This document shows positions 1 to 6,763 of a DNA stretch of 18,297 nucleotides, in pieces. The translations under genes were made by a program, and so were the position numbers. How positions within the stretch are numbered: the stretch's first letter is position 1; every line of letters starts with the position of its first letter. Source of the DNA: JBGQAS01 sp964498605 (GTDB lineage: Bacteria; Chloroflexota; Anaerolineae; Anaerolineales; Anaerolineaceae); contig CAZCHK010000047.1 in the NCBI GenBank assembly GCA_964498605.1, positions 1-18,297 on the forward strand, read 5' to 3'. The notes below the pieces were generated by a model, which was not told where the DNA came from, made no database searches, and saw only the letters and a list, made by a program, of their open reading frames with translations.

Positions 1-1055
1 TCCATTTCCTCAAAGCTTAGATCGGTCATTATCCTTCCCTGTTTTTTTGCCTGAAGTTCAATATAGTGAAAGCGCTCCACGAACTTTTGGTTGGCTTCCC
101 GTAAAACACTTTCGGCATCTTCTTTGTACCATCTGATCAAATTCACCACCGCAAACAACAGATCCCCCAATTCTTTTTTGCGGTCATCAGGATTCTCTGC
201 GTGTTTTACTTCATTTAATTCTTCCTCAACCTTTCCCATTACCGGGTGGATCTCCTTCCAGTCAAAGTTAACCCTGGCAGCCCTGCCCTGCAATTCCTGC
301 GCCCTGGCCAATGCCGGGAGAATGGATGGAATGCTATCCAGCAGACCCTTTTGCGCTTCCTTCTTACCCTTTTGGCGTTCGAGTTCTTTTATTTTTTCCC
401 AATTCTTCAGCACCGAAGACACGCCGTCCACCCGGATGGTACCAAATACGTGCGGGTGCCTGCTGACAATTTTGTCGTGAACTCCCTTGATCACGTCTCC
501 TAAATCAAACTCGTTGTTTTCATAGCCGATCTGCGCGTGGAGAACGACCTGCAAAAGAATATCGCCCAGTTCTTCCCGCATACCGGTGATATCGTTGTTG
601 TCAATCGCTTCCAACGCTTCGTAACTCTCACCAAGGAGATTTCCACGCAAACTTGAATGTGTCTGCTCGCGATCCCATGGGCAACCGTCTGGCGCCCTTA
701 ATCGAGCGATGATGTCCGCGAATTCCTCAAAAGCCCGTCCTGTTTTCTCAGCGTCGACGATCATGTCCACTGGAAAATCACCGCTGTGAGGATGACTCAA
801 GGTTTCAAGATCACCGCGATAGATTTCATCACCTTTATGGTTGAGTAATTTCACTGAACAGGATGAGTAAGCGATGCGGTTGATCGACTTCATCACGCGT
901 TCAAGATCATCATAGCTACAAATCTCAATGATGCCAAACCTCATTGAAGCAGGGATCAATGGATAATGCTGCGAAATGACATCCAGAGCAGTGGCAACAC
1001 AAAATGGATACTCCTTTTGAAGTTCCTCGAAGAATACATGGCGTTCGCTTTTCAT
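1..1055 (-). CDS. mazG: MazG family nucleoside triphosphate pyrophosphohydrolase, 3'-truncated, with N-terminal extension
   Basis: The frame is open from an ATG at 1055 to the left edge (351 complete codons, C-terminus outside the window). MazG hydrolyses NTPs/dNTPs to the monophosphate and pyrophosphate, as housecleaning or stress control. The MazG hallmark APDGCPWDREQTHSSL lies at residues 121-136. A first all-alpha MazG repeat follows (GESYE 142-146, then ELGD 162-165), and a second repeat has a full metal site (EELNE 278-282, ELGD 295-298). The start is supported by AAGGA seven bases upstream; an in-frame stop at 1107-1109 limits extension. About 115 residues precede the MazG hallmark, far more than in the roughly 263-aa E. 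coli protein. They lack a tetrapyrrole-methylase glycine signature but vaguely resemble the linker of YabN-type methylase-MazG fusions (inference). The gene sits behind the rpsI terminator, so it is probably a separate unit; I see no clear promoter. Confidence 0.9.
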   Translation of the reverse strand, partial: MKSERHVFFEELQKEYPFCVATALDVISQHYPLIPASMRFGIIEICSYDDLERVMKSINRIAYSSCSVKLLNHKGDEIYRGDLETLSHPHSGDFPVDMIVDAEKTGRAFEEFADIIARLRAPDGCPWDREQTHSSLRGNLLGESYEALEAIDNNDITGMREELGDILLQVVLHAQIGYENNEFDLGDVIKGVHDKIVSRHPHVFGTIRVDGVSSVLKNWEKIKELERQKGKKEAQKGLLDSIPSILPALARAQELQGRAARVNFDWKEIHPVMGKVEEELNEVKHAENPDDRKKELGDLLFAVVNLIRWYKEDAESVLREANQKFVERFHYIELQAKKQGRIMTDLSFEEM

Positions 1056-1074
1056 CTGCACATCCTTGATTGTG

Positions 1075-1115
1075 AAAATAAAAGGAAGTGGTATCCAGCA
1101 AGGATATCACTTCCC
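1075..1115 (-). terminator. Intrinsic terminator after rpsI
   Basis: On the minus strand a 13-bp stem (1102-1114 pairing with 1084-1096, one G-U wobble) closes a five-base loop at 1097-1101. It is followed at once by the T-rich run TTTTATTTT (1083-1075). It lies 26 bases past the rpsI stop codon and before mazG. This is the textbook form of a Rho-independent terminator and marks the likely 3' end of the whole ribosomal-protein transcription unit. Confidence 0.9.
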
Positions 1116-1140
1116 AATCATTCAGAAAATTACCGTGATT

Positions 1141-1536
1141 CTAACGTTTTGTGTAGGTAGGTGCCTTGCGCGCACGTTTTAGCCCTGGCTTTTTCCGTTC
1201 TTTCACACGTGCATCCCTTGTCAGTAATCCCATTTTCCTCAAGTTGCTGGTGAAATCAGGATTCATCTTTTTTAATGCACGAGCCAGTCCCAGTTTGACA
1301 GAATCTGTTTGACCGGATGTGCCTCCGCCTTCAACCATGACGGAAATATCAAAAGTTTTTTGATCCAGCCCGGTCGCTTTGAATGGAAGTAAAATCGATT
1401 CCATATCGCCGGTGCGTGGGAAATACGCCTCCAGTGGTTTTTCATTTACGACCATGTTTCCACTACCGGAAGATAACCGCACCCGGGCTGTGCTCTCTTT
1501 TCTTCTTCCAATACCTTCATAATACTGAGTTGCCAT
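1141..1536 (-). CDS. rpsI: 30S ribosomal protein S9
   Basis: This 131-aa protein of the small subunit head has a C-terminal tail that reaches the P-site tRNA. The family features are visible: an N-terminal YYEGIGRRKESTARVRL stretch (residues 5-21), a central GGGTSGQ glycine motif followed by a LGLARAL helix, and the basic C-terminus KKPGLKRARKAPTYTKR. The terminal residues are TKR where most bacteria have SKR, keeping the final Lys-Arg that contacts tRNA. It lies 17 bases after rplM, the usual L13-S9 pair, with GGAG and AAAGGA Shine-Dalgarno-like sequence upstream. It is the last gene before the terminator at 1075-1115. Confidence 0.98.
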   Translation of the reverse strand: MATQYYEGIGRRKESTARVRLSSGSGNMVVNEKPLEAYFPRTGDMESILLPFKATGLDQKTFDISVMVEGGGTSGQTDSVKLGLARALKKMNPDFTSNLRKMGLLTRDARVKERKKPGLKRARKAPTYTKR

Positions 1537-1553
1537 ATTCCTTTGAGGCTCCT

Positions 1554-1988
1554 TTATTCAATTAGCTTGGGATTTTGTGCGGCATGGGGATGATCGCTGC
1601 CGGTAAATATCTTTAACCGACCAAGAATTTCTCGGCCAAGTTTGTTGTGGGGCAGCATTCCCCACACAGCATGGCGAATCACTCGATCGGGATGCTTTTC
1701 CAGCTGCTCCCTTAACCCAACAGTCCGAATACCACCGGGAAAGCCTGATACCGAATGGTATTTTTTCGTATCGAGGCGTTTCTCATCAATCTTGAGCTTT
1801 CCAGCATTGATGATGATCACATAATCTCCCATATCCACGCCAGGAGTGAATGTCGGTTTATGTTTTCCCATTAAATACTCAGCGATTTTGGTCGCAAAAC
1901 GACCAAGTGGCTTTTGATCGGCATCAATCAGAAGCCAATCATTTTTTGGTTTTCCTTTGAGGACGTATGTTTTGTCCACTGTTTTCAT
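1554..1988 (-). CDS. rplM: 50S ribosomal protein L13
   Basis: This early-assembly large-subunit protein binds 23S rRNA. Family landmarks are WLLIDADQKPLGRFA near the N-terminus, a GKHKPTFTPGVDMGDYV segment, KKYHSVSGFPGG in the middle and AVWGMLPHNKLGR towards the C-terminus. I place the start at the ATG at 1988 (144 aa, MKTVDKTYV), which matches the usual MKT beginning. An in-frame GTG at 1994 would add two residues; the purine-rich GTGGAG abuts the ATG, so the choice is not certain. It pairs with rpsI downstream and follows truA by 58 bases. That gap holds a small hairpin. Confidence 0.97.
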   Translation of the reverse strand: MKTVDKTYVLKGKPKNDWLLIDADQKPLGRFATKIAEYLMGKHKPTFTPGVDMGDYVIIINAGKLKIDEKRLDTKKYHSVSGFPGGIRTVGLREQLEKHPDRVIRHAVWGMLPHNKLGREILGRLKIFTGSDHPHAAQNPKLIE

Positions 1989-2007
1989 CTCCACGATCTT
2001 ATTTCAT

Positions 2008-2027
2008 CGGATAACTAGCTTTATCCG
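2008..2027 (-). other. Small hairpin in the truA-rplM gap
   Basis: A perfect 7-bp inverted repeat (CGGATAA / TTATCCG) with a six-base loop lies between the truA stop and the rplM start. It is not followed by a T-run, so it is not a terminator. A TAGAAT box at 2031-2036, just upstream in transcription, could be a -10 element, but no matching -35 is visible. L13 leaders that regulate rplM-rpsI are known in some bacteria; whether this is one is speculation. Confidence 0.4.
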
Positions 2028-2046
2028 TTTATTCTATTTCCTTGCG

Positions 2047-2784
2047 CTAACCAAAATTACACTTCATCAGGCACAATCCGTGAGGCGGAGCGATTCCTGG
2101 TTTACCAGCATGTTTTGCGTCAATCATATCCCGAAATTGATCGATCGACATCCGCGATCGCGCTATCAAGGTCTGGAGAAAAACAATCCGCCTGACCATA
2201 TGATACAGGAAGGCGTTTGCGCAAATTTCGAACCTTAGAGATTCGCCAGGCTCTCTTGTCCAGTGAGCGTGATCCACGGTCCGAATCGTGCTTCCATCTT
2301 CTTTCATCGCTCGGCCGACACACTTGAAATCATGTGTTCCCACTATTGCTCCGGCGGCCAAATTGAGCATGTCCATGTCCAAGTTTTCTGCAATCCTCCA
2401 TTCGTAGCGCTCCTTCAGTGGTTGTCTTTGTTTACTGACCAATATACGATACATGTAAACCCGGCTTTTCGCATCGAATCTTGGATGGAAGTCATTTTTT
2501 ACACGTGCGCAGCTCAAAACCGATATATCAGCAGGAAGTTTCGCATTGAACGCGTTCAATAAGTCTGTTTCAGCGTGCTTCCACTGAAGATCAAACGCAA
2601 TCACCTGACCCAGCGCATGAACCCCGGAATCAGTCCGTCCACTAAATAGTATGGATTTTCCATGCCAGCCAAGTTTTTTTAATACACGCTCAATTTCCAG
2701 CTGAACGGTACGGGTTTTGCCTTGACGCTGAAATCCTTTGTACTCAGTGCCGTCGTAAGAAAGTGTAAGTTGGTAACGTTCCAT
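2047..2784 (-). CDS. truA: tRNA pseudouridine synthase A (TruA)
   Basis: TruA converts uridines 38-40 of the tRNA anticodon arm to pseudouridine. The 245-aa protein opens with the family start MERYQLTLSYDGTEYKGFQ. The catalytic aspartate is D52 in SGRTDSGVHALGQV. A second conserved stretch, FHPRFDAKSRVYMYRI, and the C-terminal NAFLYHMVRRIV signature are present. I use the ATG at 2784. A TTG at 2832 would add 16 unconserved residues overlapping rplQ. The ribosome-binding site is weak (only GGAA close to the ATG). A truA gene after rplQ and before rplM-rpsI is a familiar arrangement; the ECF-transporter genes that precede truA in many Firmicutes are missing here. Confidence 0.96.
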   Translation of the reverse strand: MERYQLTLSYDGTEYKGFQRQGKTRTVQLEIERVLKKLGWHGKSILFSGRTDSGVHALGQVIAFDLQWKHAETDLLNAFNAKLPADISVLSCARVKNDFHPRFDAKSRVYMYRILVSKQRQPLKERYEWRIAENLDMDMLNLAAGAIVGTHDFKCVGRAMKEDGSTIRTVDHAHWTREPGESLRFEICANAFLYHMVRRIVFLQTLIARSRMSIDQFRDMIDAKHAGKPGIAPPHGLCLMKCNFG

Positions 2785-2812
2785 TTCCAACCGGAGGTTT
2801 TCGCCGGATGGA

Positions 2813-3193
2813 CTAACTTTCGACAAGTTCAAGGAGGACCATTTCCGCAGAGTCTCCTTGACGTGGACCTAATTTTAATATTCGCGTGTAACCGCCATTT
2901 CTTGTCGCAAAGCGGGGACCAATTTCGTCAAAAAGCTTCTTGATGGTTTTCGCGTTATTCAGCTTTGCAGCTGCTCTGCGCCTCGCATTGACTTTCGTGA
3001 TATCCTCTTCTGCTTTGCTCGCTTTGGCAGCCAGTGTGATCAATCTCTCCGCGTCTCCGCGAATGGCCAGGGCTTTTGTCCGTGTGGTTTCAATTCTCCC
3101 ATGCTCGAATAATTGGCTGATCAACACGCGGCGCAAGTTATTGCGCTCATCCTTACTTCTACTCAATCTAAAACCAGCTACTTGATGCCGCAT
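2813..3193 (-). CDS. rplQ: 50S ribosomal protein L17
   Basis: The 126-aa L17 lies near the exit of the peptide tunnel. It begins MRHQVAGFRLSRSKDERNNL, the almost invariant bacterial L17 N-terminus, followed by LISQLFEHGRIETTRTKA. The C-terminal block has GGYTRILKLGPRQGDSAEMV, also diagnostic. The length is normal for the short bacterial form. Only two bases separate it from rpoA, so translational coupling at the end of the alpha operon is likely. Confidence 0.98.
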   Translation of the reverse strand: MRHQVAGFRLSRSKDERNNLRRVLISQLFEHGRIETTRTKALAIRGDAERLITLAAKASKAEEDITKVNARRRAAAKLNNAKTIKKLFDEIGPRFATRNGGYTRILKLGPRQGDSAEMVLLELVES

Positions 3194-3195
3194 AA

Positions 3196-4173
3196 TTAAG
3201 ACTCCAGATCTTTTTCTTCTTGATTGATATATTTCTTCTCAATCATTTTTTCTCTCAGTTCATCTAAACTTTTTTCACCGAAATTCCGTATGGACATCAC
3301 CGCATCTTCGCCCTTTTCTAAGAGCTCCAAAACATCGCCCACTGTCGCGATGCCTGTTCGCTTGAGGGAATTGAACACACGGACTGTCAGGTCGAGACTC
3401 TCAATGGGTGTTTCAGCCGCTTCGCTTGTGATGTGGCTGGTTGAACTGATGACCTCTTTTTCCACACTCGCTGCGAGAATTTCTTCACTGATACCTGAAA
3501 TATAGCGGTAATGATCGATAAGGATTTTACTGGCCTTGTCCAATGATTTTTCCGGCGTGATCGTCCCGTCAGTCCATATTTCCAGTGTCAGCTTATCAAA
3601 ATCAGTGCTGTGCCCGACCCGGTCACTGCTGATTGAGTAATTGACCTTCTTGACCGGAGTGTAGATCGCGTCAACCGGTAGATCGCCTAGCGGCAGTTTT
3701 CCGCTCCGATCGGCAGAGGGGGAATACCCCCTTCCGCGTTCTACGACAAAATCAATTTCCAAGCGAGCTTTATTGTCATCCATTGTAAAAAGATACAAAT
3801 CTGGATTGACTATTTCAAGTTCTGCCGGGGTTTGAATGTCCGCAGCGGTGATCACACCTTCTCCGCGAACCGCCAGGTGCATGTGAGCCACATCACCCTC
3901 GTGCATGATGAGCCTGATCTGCTTGATTTGCAACATGACCTGGATGACATCTTCCCGAACTCCAGGAATGTGAGTGAATTCATGAGGGACATCAGAAATT
4001 CTGATAGAGGTGATCGCGGCGCCTTCCAGCGAAGAAAGCAGCACTCTGCGCAGGGAGTTACCCAAAGTCATTCCGAAGCCGCTTTCCAGCGGATGGATCT
4101 GGAATCTACCGTAATTTCGCGCTTCAGCATCGCGTTCCACTTTTGGTGTGACCATATTTGTCAAAGCACACAT
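3196..4173 (-). CDS. rpoA: DNA-directed RNA polymerase subunit alpha
   Basis: The alpha subunit dimerises to nucleate assembly of core RNA polymerase and contacts UP elements and activators. At 325 aa it has the standard two domains. The N-terminal domain (about residues 20-230) carries the signature LESGFGMTLGNSLRRVLLSS, with ISDVPHEFTHIPGVREDV following. After an acidic linker comes the C-terminal domain (about 255-315) with LDLTVRVFNSLKRTGI, keeping the DNA-contacting Arg, and FGEKSLDELREKM. The start at 4173 has AAGGGG six bases upstream; the internal ATG at 4155 has no such site. It is placed between rpsD and rplQ as in most bacterial alpha operons. Confidence 0.98.
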   Translation of the reverse strand: MCALTNMVTPKVERDAEARNYGRFQIHPLESGFGMTLGNSLRRVLLSSLEGAAITSIRISDVPHEFTHIPGVREDVIQVMLQIKQIRLIMHEGDVAHMHLAVRGEGVITAADIQTPAELEIVNPDLYLFTMDDNKARLEIDFVVERGRGYSPSADRSGKLPLGDLPVDAIYTPVKKVNYSISSDRVGHSTDFDKLTLEIWTDGTITPEKSLDKASKILIDHYRYISGISEEILAASVEKEVISSTSHITSEAAETPIESLDLTVRVFNSLKRTGIATVGDVLELLEKGEDAVMSIRNFGEKSLDELREKMIEKKYINQEEKDLES

Positions 4174-4225
4174 ACAGCACCCCTTTCTGTTAGATAGTTG
4201 ATCTCACAAACGGGATACATTTTCA

Positions 4226-4867
4226 TTACCTTGAATAGTATTCAACGATAAGTTGCTCAGTTAAATTGCCATCAATTTCACTGCGTTCAGGTAATCGAAG
4301 AATGCGGCCGCTTAAATTCTTCACATCGCGGTCCATCCATACCGCGCAATTTCGCTTTTCCGAGACTTCTGGTAAGCCCTTAAAGAGCTCTCTTTTCAAT
4401 GAGCCCTCCCTCACACCGACTTTGTCGCCAACTCGCAGGATCATGGAAGGAATGTCAACGTTTTTTCCATTTACCGTGAAATGACCGTGATTTACCATCT
4501 GACGCGCCTGAGCGCGGTTTTCCGAATATCCCATTCTGTAGATGACATTATCCAGGCGGAGCTCCAGGGTCCTCAGCAGGTTCAAACCTGTAATGCCGCT
4601 TTTACTGCGCGCAGCTGCAAAATTGCGCCGAAATTGTCGTTCCAGGATACCATACACTCTGCGGGCTTTCTGTTTCGCTCTGAGCTGTTTTCCGTAGTCG
4701 GATGTTCTCTCACCACCCCTGCCGGTGTTCGCGCGCCCGTGAATACCAGGTGGAAATGCTCTTTTTTCAAAAGCACATTTTTGAGTAAAACAGCGGCTTC
4801 CTTTTAAGAATAGCTTTTCGTTTTCTCTCCGGCAGAGTTTACACACCGGGCCAATATATCTTGCCAT
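4226..4867 (-). CDS. rpsD: 30S ribosomal protein S4, zinc-binding form
   Basis: S4 starts assembly of the 5' domain of 16S rRNA and in many bacteria represses its own operon. The 213-aa protein keeps four N-terminal cysteines, C9, C12, C26 and C31, so it is the zinc-binding (C+) form. The S4 RNA-binding domain is evident around residues 95-160 (LELRLDNVIYRMGYSENRAQ, ARQMVNHGHFTVNGKNVDIP). It ends in EQLIVEYYSR, the usual C-terminus. It is 22 bases after rpsK. Any S4 autoregulatory structure would probably lie near rpmJ-rpsM, but I did not identify one. Confidence 0.98.
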   Translation of the reverse strand: MARYIGPVCKLCRRENEKLFLKGSRCFTQKCAFEKRAFPPGIHGRANTGRGGERTSDYGKQLRAKQKARRVYGILERQFRRNFAAARSKSGITGLNLLRTLELRLDNVIYRMGYSENRAQARQMVNHGHFTVNGKNVDIPSMILRVGDKVGVREGSLKRELFKGLPEVSEKRNCAVWMDRDVKNLSGRILRLPERSEIDGNLTEQLIVEYYSR

Positions 4868-4889
4868 AATTCATTCCTTCCTTGTTTAA

Positions 4890-5294
4890 CTAAACGCGGC
4901 GTTTCTTTGGAGGTCGGCAGCCATTGTGCGGGACTGGAGTGATGTCTGAAATGGATCTCACTTTAATCCCAACAGCCTGTACTGCACGGATCGCAGATTC
5001 TCGTCCAGGTCCGGGTCCTTTAATGATGATATCCACTTCCTGGACACCCATTGCCTGGGCGGATTTGATTGCTTGTTCAGCAGCCAGCCGGGCAGCGAAA
5101 GGTGTGCTTTTGCGGGAGCCTTTAAATCCAGATGAGCCGGAACTGCCCCAGCATACCGCATTGCCCTGCTGATCGCTTACCGTTACTATCGTGTTATTGA
5201 ATGACGCAAAAACATGCACCTGCGCAGATGATATTGCGCGTTTTGATTTTTTTGTACCGGAAGTGCGACGCGTCGAACGTACAGTTTGTGCCAT
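4890..5294 (-). CDS. rpsK: 30S ribosomal protein S11
   Basis: S11 forms part of the platform of the small subunit near the mRNA exit. The 134-aa protein shows NNTIVTVSDQQGN, SSGFKGSRKSTPFAA and the C-terminal block DITPVPHNGCRPPKKRRV, all standard. The N-terminus (residues 1-22) is basic and low in complexity, as usual. It follows rpsM across a wide 103-bp gap but has a clear GAGGA site close to its ATG. The downstream neighbour is rpsD. Confidence 0.98.
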   Translation of the reverse strand: MAQTVRSTRRTSGTKKSKRAISSAQVHVFASFNNTIVTVSDQQGNAVCWGSSGSSGFKGSRKSTPFAARLAAEQAIKSAQAMGVQEVDIIIKGPGPGRESAIRAVQAVGIKVRSISDITPVPHNGCRPPKKRRV

Positions 5295-5397
5295 AATTCC
5301 TCTTGATTACCTCAATACAATTTTCTATCCTGTGATGACGCTGACAGTTGCCGCCGGGAATGGAAGGAACCCGTCTGCCAGCACGCAGCTCCAGGAT

Positions 5398-5787
5398 TTA
5401 CTTCTTTGTTGCGCCTTTTCGGCGGCCGCGGCCAGCGACCGTCTTTTTTGGCCCTTTGCGGGTTCTCGAATTTGTCCGAGTTCGCTGTCCATGAACCGGT
5501 AAATTACGGCGATGCCGCATGCCCCGGTAACAACCAATTTCGATCAGTCGTTTGACATTCATCTGCACTTCGCGGCGCAAATCGCCTTCTACTTTAAAGT
5601 GCTTGGAAATGTAATCGCGCAACGCGCTTACTTCCAGTTCGGTCAGATCCTTCACTCTGGTATCGGGATTTACTTTTGTGGCGTGTAATATTTCATGAGA
5701 TCGGGTTAATCCGATACCATAAATATAGGACAGAGCCATTTCAATCCGCTTATTACGGGGTAAGTCAACGCCTTCAATTCTTGCCAT
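5398..5787 (-). CDS. rpsM: 30S ribosomal protein S13
   Basis: S13 sits in the head of the small subunit and makes bridges to the large subunit. The 129-aa protein begins MARIEGVDLPRNKRIEMAL with YIYGIGLTRS, the usual S13 opening. A helix-two-turn-helix region follows, then YRGMRHRRNLPVHGQRTRTN, the highly conserved RNA-binding block. The tail is very basic and slightly longer than in E. coli. The ATG lies seven bases past the rpmJ stop, with AAAGGA overlapping that stop, so coupling is likely. The style of this protein is one of my reasons for suggesting Chloroflexota. Confidence 0.98.
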   Translation of the reverse strand: MARIEGVDLPRNKRIEMALSYIYGIGLTRSHEILHATKVNPDTRVKDLTELEVSALRDYISKHFKVEGDLRREVQMNVKRLIEIGCYRGMRHRRNLPVHGQRTRTNSRTRKGPKKTVAGRGRRKGATKK

Positions 5788-5794
5788 AGGTCCT

Positions 5795-5908
5795 TTATCC
5801 TTGTCGCTGTTTATGTTTAGGATTTTCGCATATTACAAACAATACGCCTTTACGTTTAACGATTTTGCATTTCGCGCAGCGTTTTTTTATAGACGGCGAT
5901 ACTTTCAT
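5795..5908 (-). CDS. rpmJ: 50S ribosomal protein L36, zinc-binding
   Basis: This small 37-aa gene begins MKVSPSIKKRCAKCKIVKRK. The zinc ligands of the standard form are present: C11, C14, C27 and H32 (CAKC ... CENPKH). L36 binds 23S rRNA of the large subunit. AAGGAG lies nine bases before the ATG. It is the first gene after the strong promoter at 5952-5980, which places it at the head of the alpha operon before rpsM. In many bacteria infA precedes it; here infA is missing. Confidence 0.97.
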   Translation of the reverse strand: MKVSPSIKKRCAKCKIVKRKGVLFVICENPKHKQRQG

Positions 5909-5951
5909 TATCTGTTGCTCCTTCATTTTCCTGCTTAATGCCAAAACAAAT

Positions 5952-5980
5952 ATTATACCTTATGCGTTTATTTTCGTCCA
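5952..5980 (-). promoter_or_regulatory. Strong housekeeping-sigma promoter upstream of rpmJ
   Basis: Reading the minus strand, TGGACG (5980-5975, four of six to TTGACA) is followed by exactly 17 bases and a perfect TATAAT (5957-5952). Transcription would start near 5945, about 37 bases before the rpmJ ATG. The whole promoter fits in the short space between the map stop and rpmJ. It would drive rpmJ-rpsM-rpsK-rpsD-rpoA-rplQ and perhaps genes further on, independently of the upstream spc genes. Confidence 0.75.
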
Positions 5981-5988
5981 GAATCAGG

Positions 5989-6762
5989 TCATAGTTCGGT
6001 GAGGATGATCGGCTCGCTTCCCGTTATGGCTACCGTATGCTCAAAATGAGCGGTCAATCTCCCATCCCGCGAGCATACAGTCCACTCGTCAGGCAACACT
6101 TTTGTCTGGGGTTTTCCCGCCAGGATCATGGGCTCCAATGCAATGGTCATACCTTTTTGCAACAGTACTCCCTGTCCTTCGGTACCATAGTTGGGAAGTT
6201 GTGGACCTTCATGCATGTTTCTTCCAACTCCATGACCAGTGTATTCTCGAACCACATTGAAACCTTGCGATTCAACAAATCTCTGAATAGCTGCTCCAAC
6301 ATCCCCGGCACGGTTGCCGTCCTTCATTTTGCTTATTCCAATGTAAAGTGCTTTCTCGGTGACCTCAAGGATTTTTTTTGCCTCTTTCGATACCTCTCCC
6401 ACACCAGCAGTAAAGGCAGAGTCTCCGACAAAACCTTCAAATACAGTGCCGCAGTCAATAGAAATGATGTCCCCTTCTTTTAACTTGCAATCGAAGCTCG
6501 GTATGCCGTGCACCAGTTCACTGTTGATGCTCGTGCAGATGCTGGCCGGGTAAGGATAAGGCCCGGGGTAATTTTTGAACGGTGAGTAGACACCATGTGC
6601 TTTTTGCACTTCTTCCGCCGCTGCATTCAAATCTGCGGTAGACACACCCGGTGCGATCAACTTCCTTACCGCATCCAAAGCCATGGCATTGATCCTGCCT
6701 GCTTCCCGCATGATGGCAATTTCTGCATCGCTCTTGATCGTTACATGCCTGTCCCAGGTCAT
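5989..6762 (-). CDS. map: Methionine aminopeptidase, type I
   Basis: This enzyme removes the initiator methionine from nascent proteins using a two-metal centre. All ligands are visible with the ATG at 6762 as start (257 aa): D103 in SIDCG, D114 in FVGDSAF, H177 in TGHGVG, E210 in ALEPM and E241 in FEHTV, plus the substrate-site H85 in ELVHGIP. The ATG lies just past the adk stop (TAAGATG). A TTG at 6795 in the same frame would add 11 residues overlapping adk; these are basic and not typical, so I reject it. The adk-map pair follows secY as in many spc operons. Confidence 0.97.
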   Translation of the reverse strand: MTWDRHVTIKSDAEIAIMREAGRINAMALDAVRKLIAPGVSTADLNAAAEEVQKAHGVYSPFKNYPGPYPYPASICTSINSELVHGIPSFDCKLKEGDIISIDCGTVFEGFVGDSAFTAGVGEVSKEAKKILEVTEKALYIGISKMKDGNRAGDVGAAIQRFVESQGFNVVREYTGHGVGRNMHEGPQLPNYGTEGQGVLLQKGMTIALEPMILAGKPQTKVLPDEWTVCSRDGRLTAHFEHTVAITGSEPIILTEL

Positions 6763-6763
6763 C

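Noticed and set aside
91..480. Plus-strand open frames across the window, including the 129-codon frame here and a 235-codon frame at 15616-16323
   Set aside because: All lie opposite well-supported minus-strand genes, lack recognisable domains and look like antisense shadows.
925..1110. 61-codon frame on the minus strand overlapping the mazG start
   Set aside because: It is out of frame with mazG and ends in low-conservation sequence; the mazG frame with its motifs and ribosome-binding site explains the region.
1056..1140. Promoter for mazG in the gap after rpsI
   Set aside because: TTGCTG and TATTTT are present but 15 bases apart and inside the terminator, so I do not call it.
2785..2832. 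TTG start adding 16 residues to truA
   Set aside because: The extension overlaps rplQ and lies outside the conserved TruA fold, which begins at MERYQLTLSYDG.
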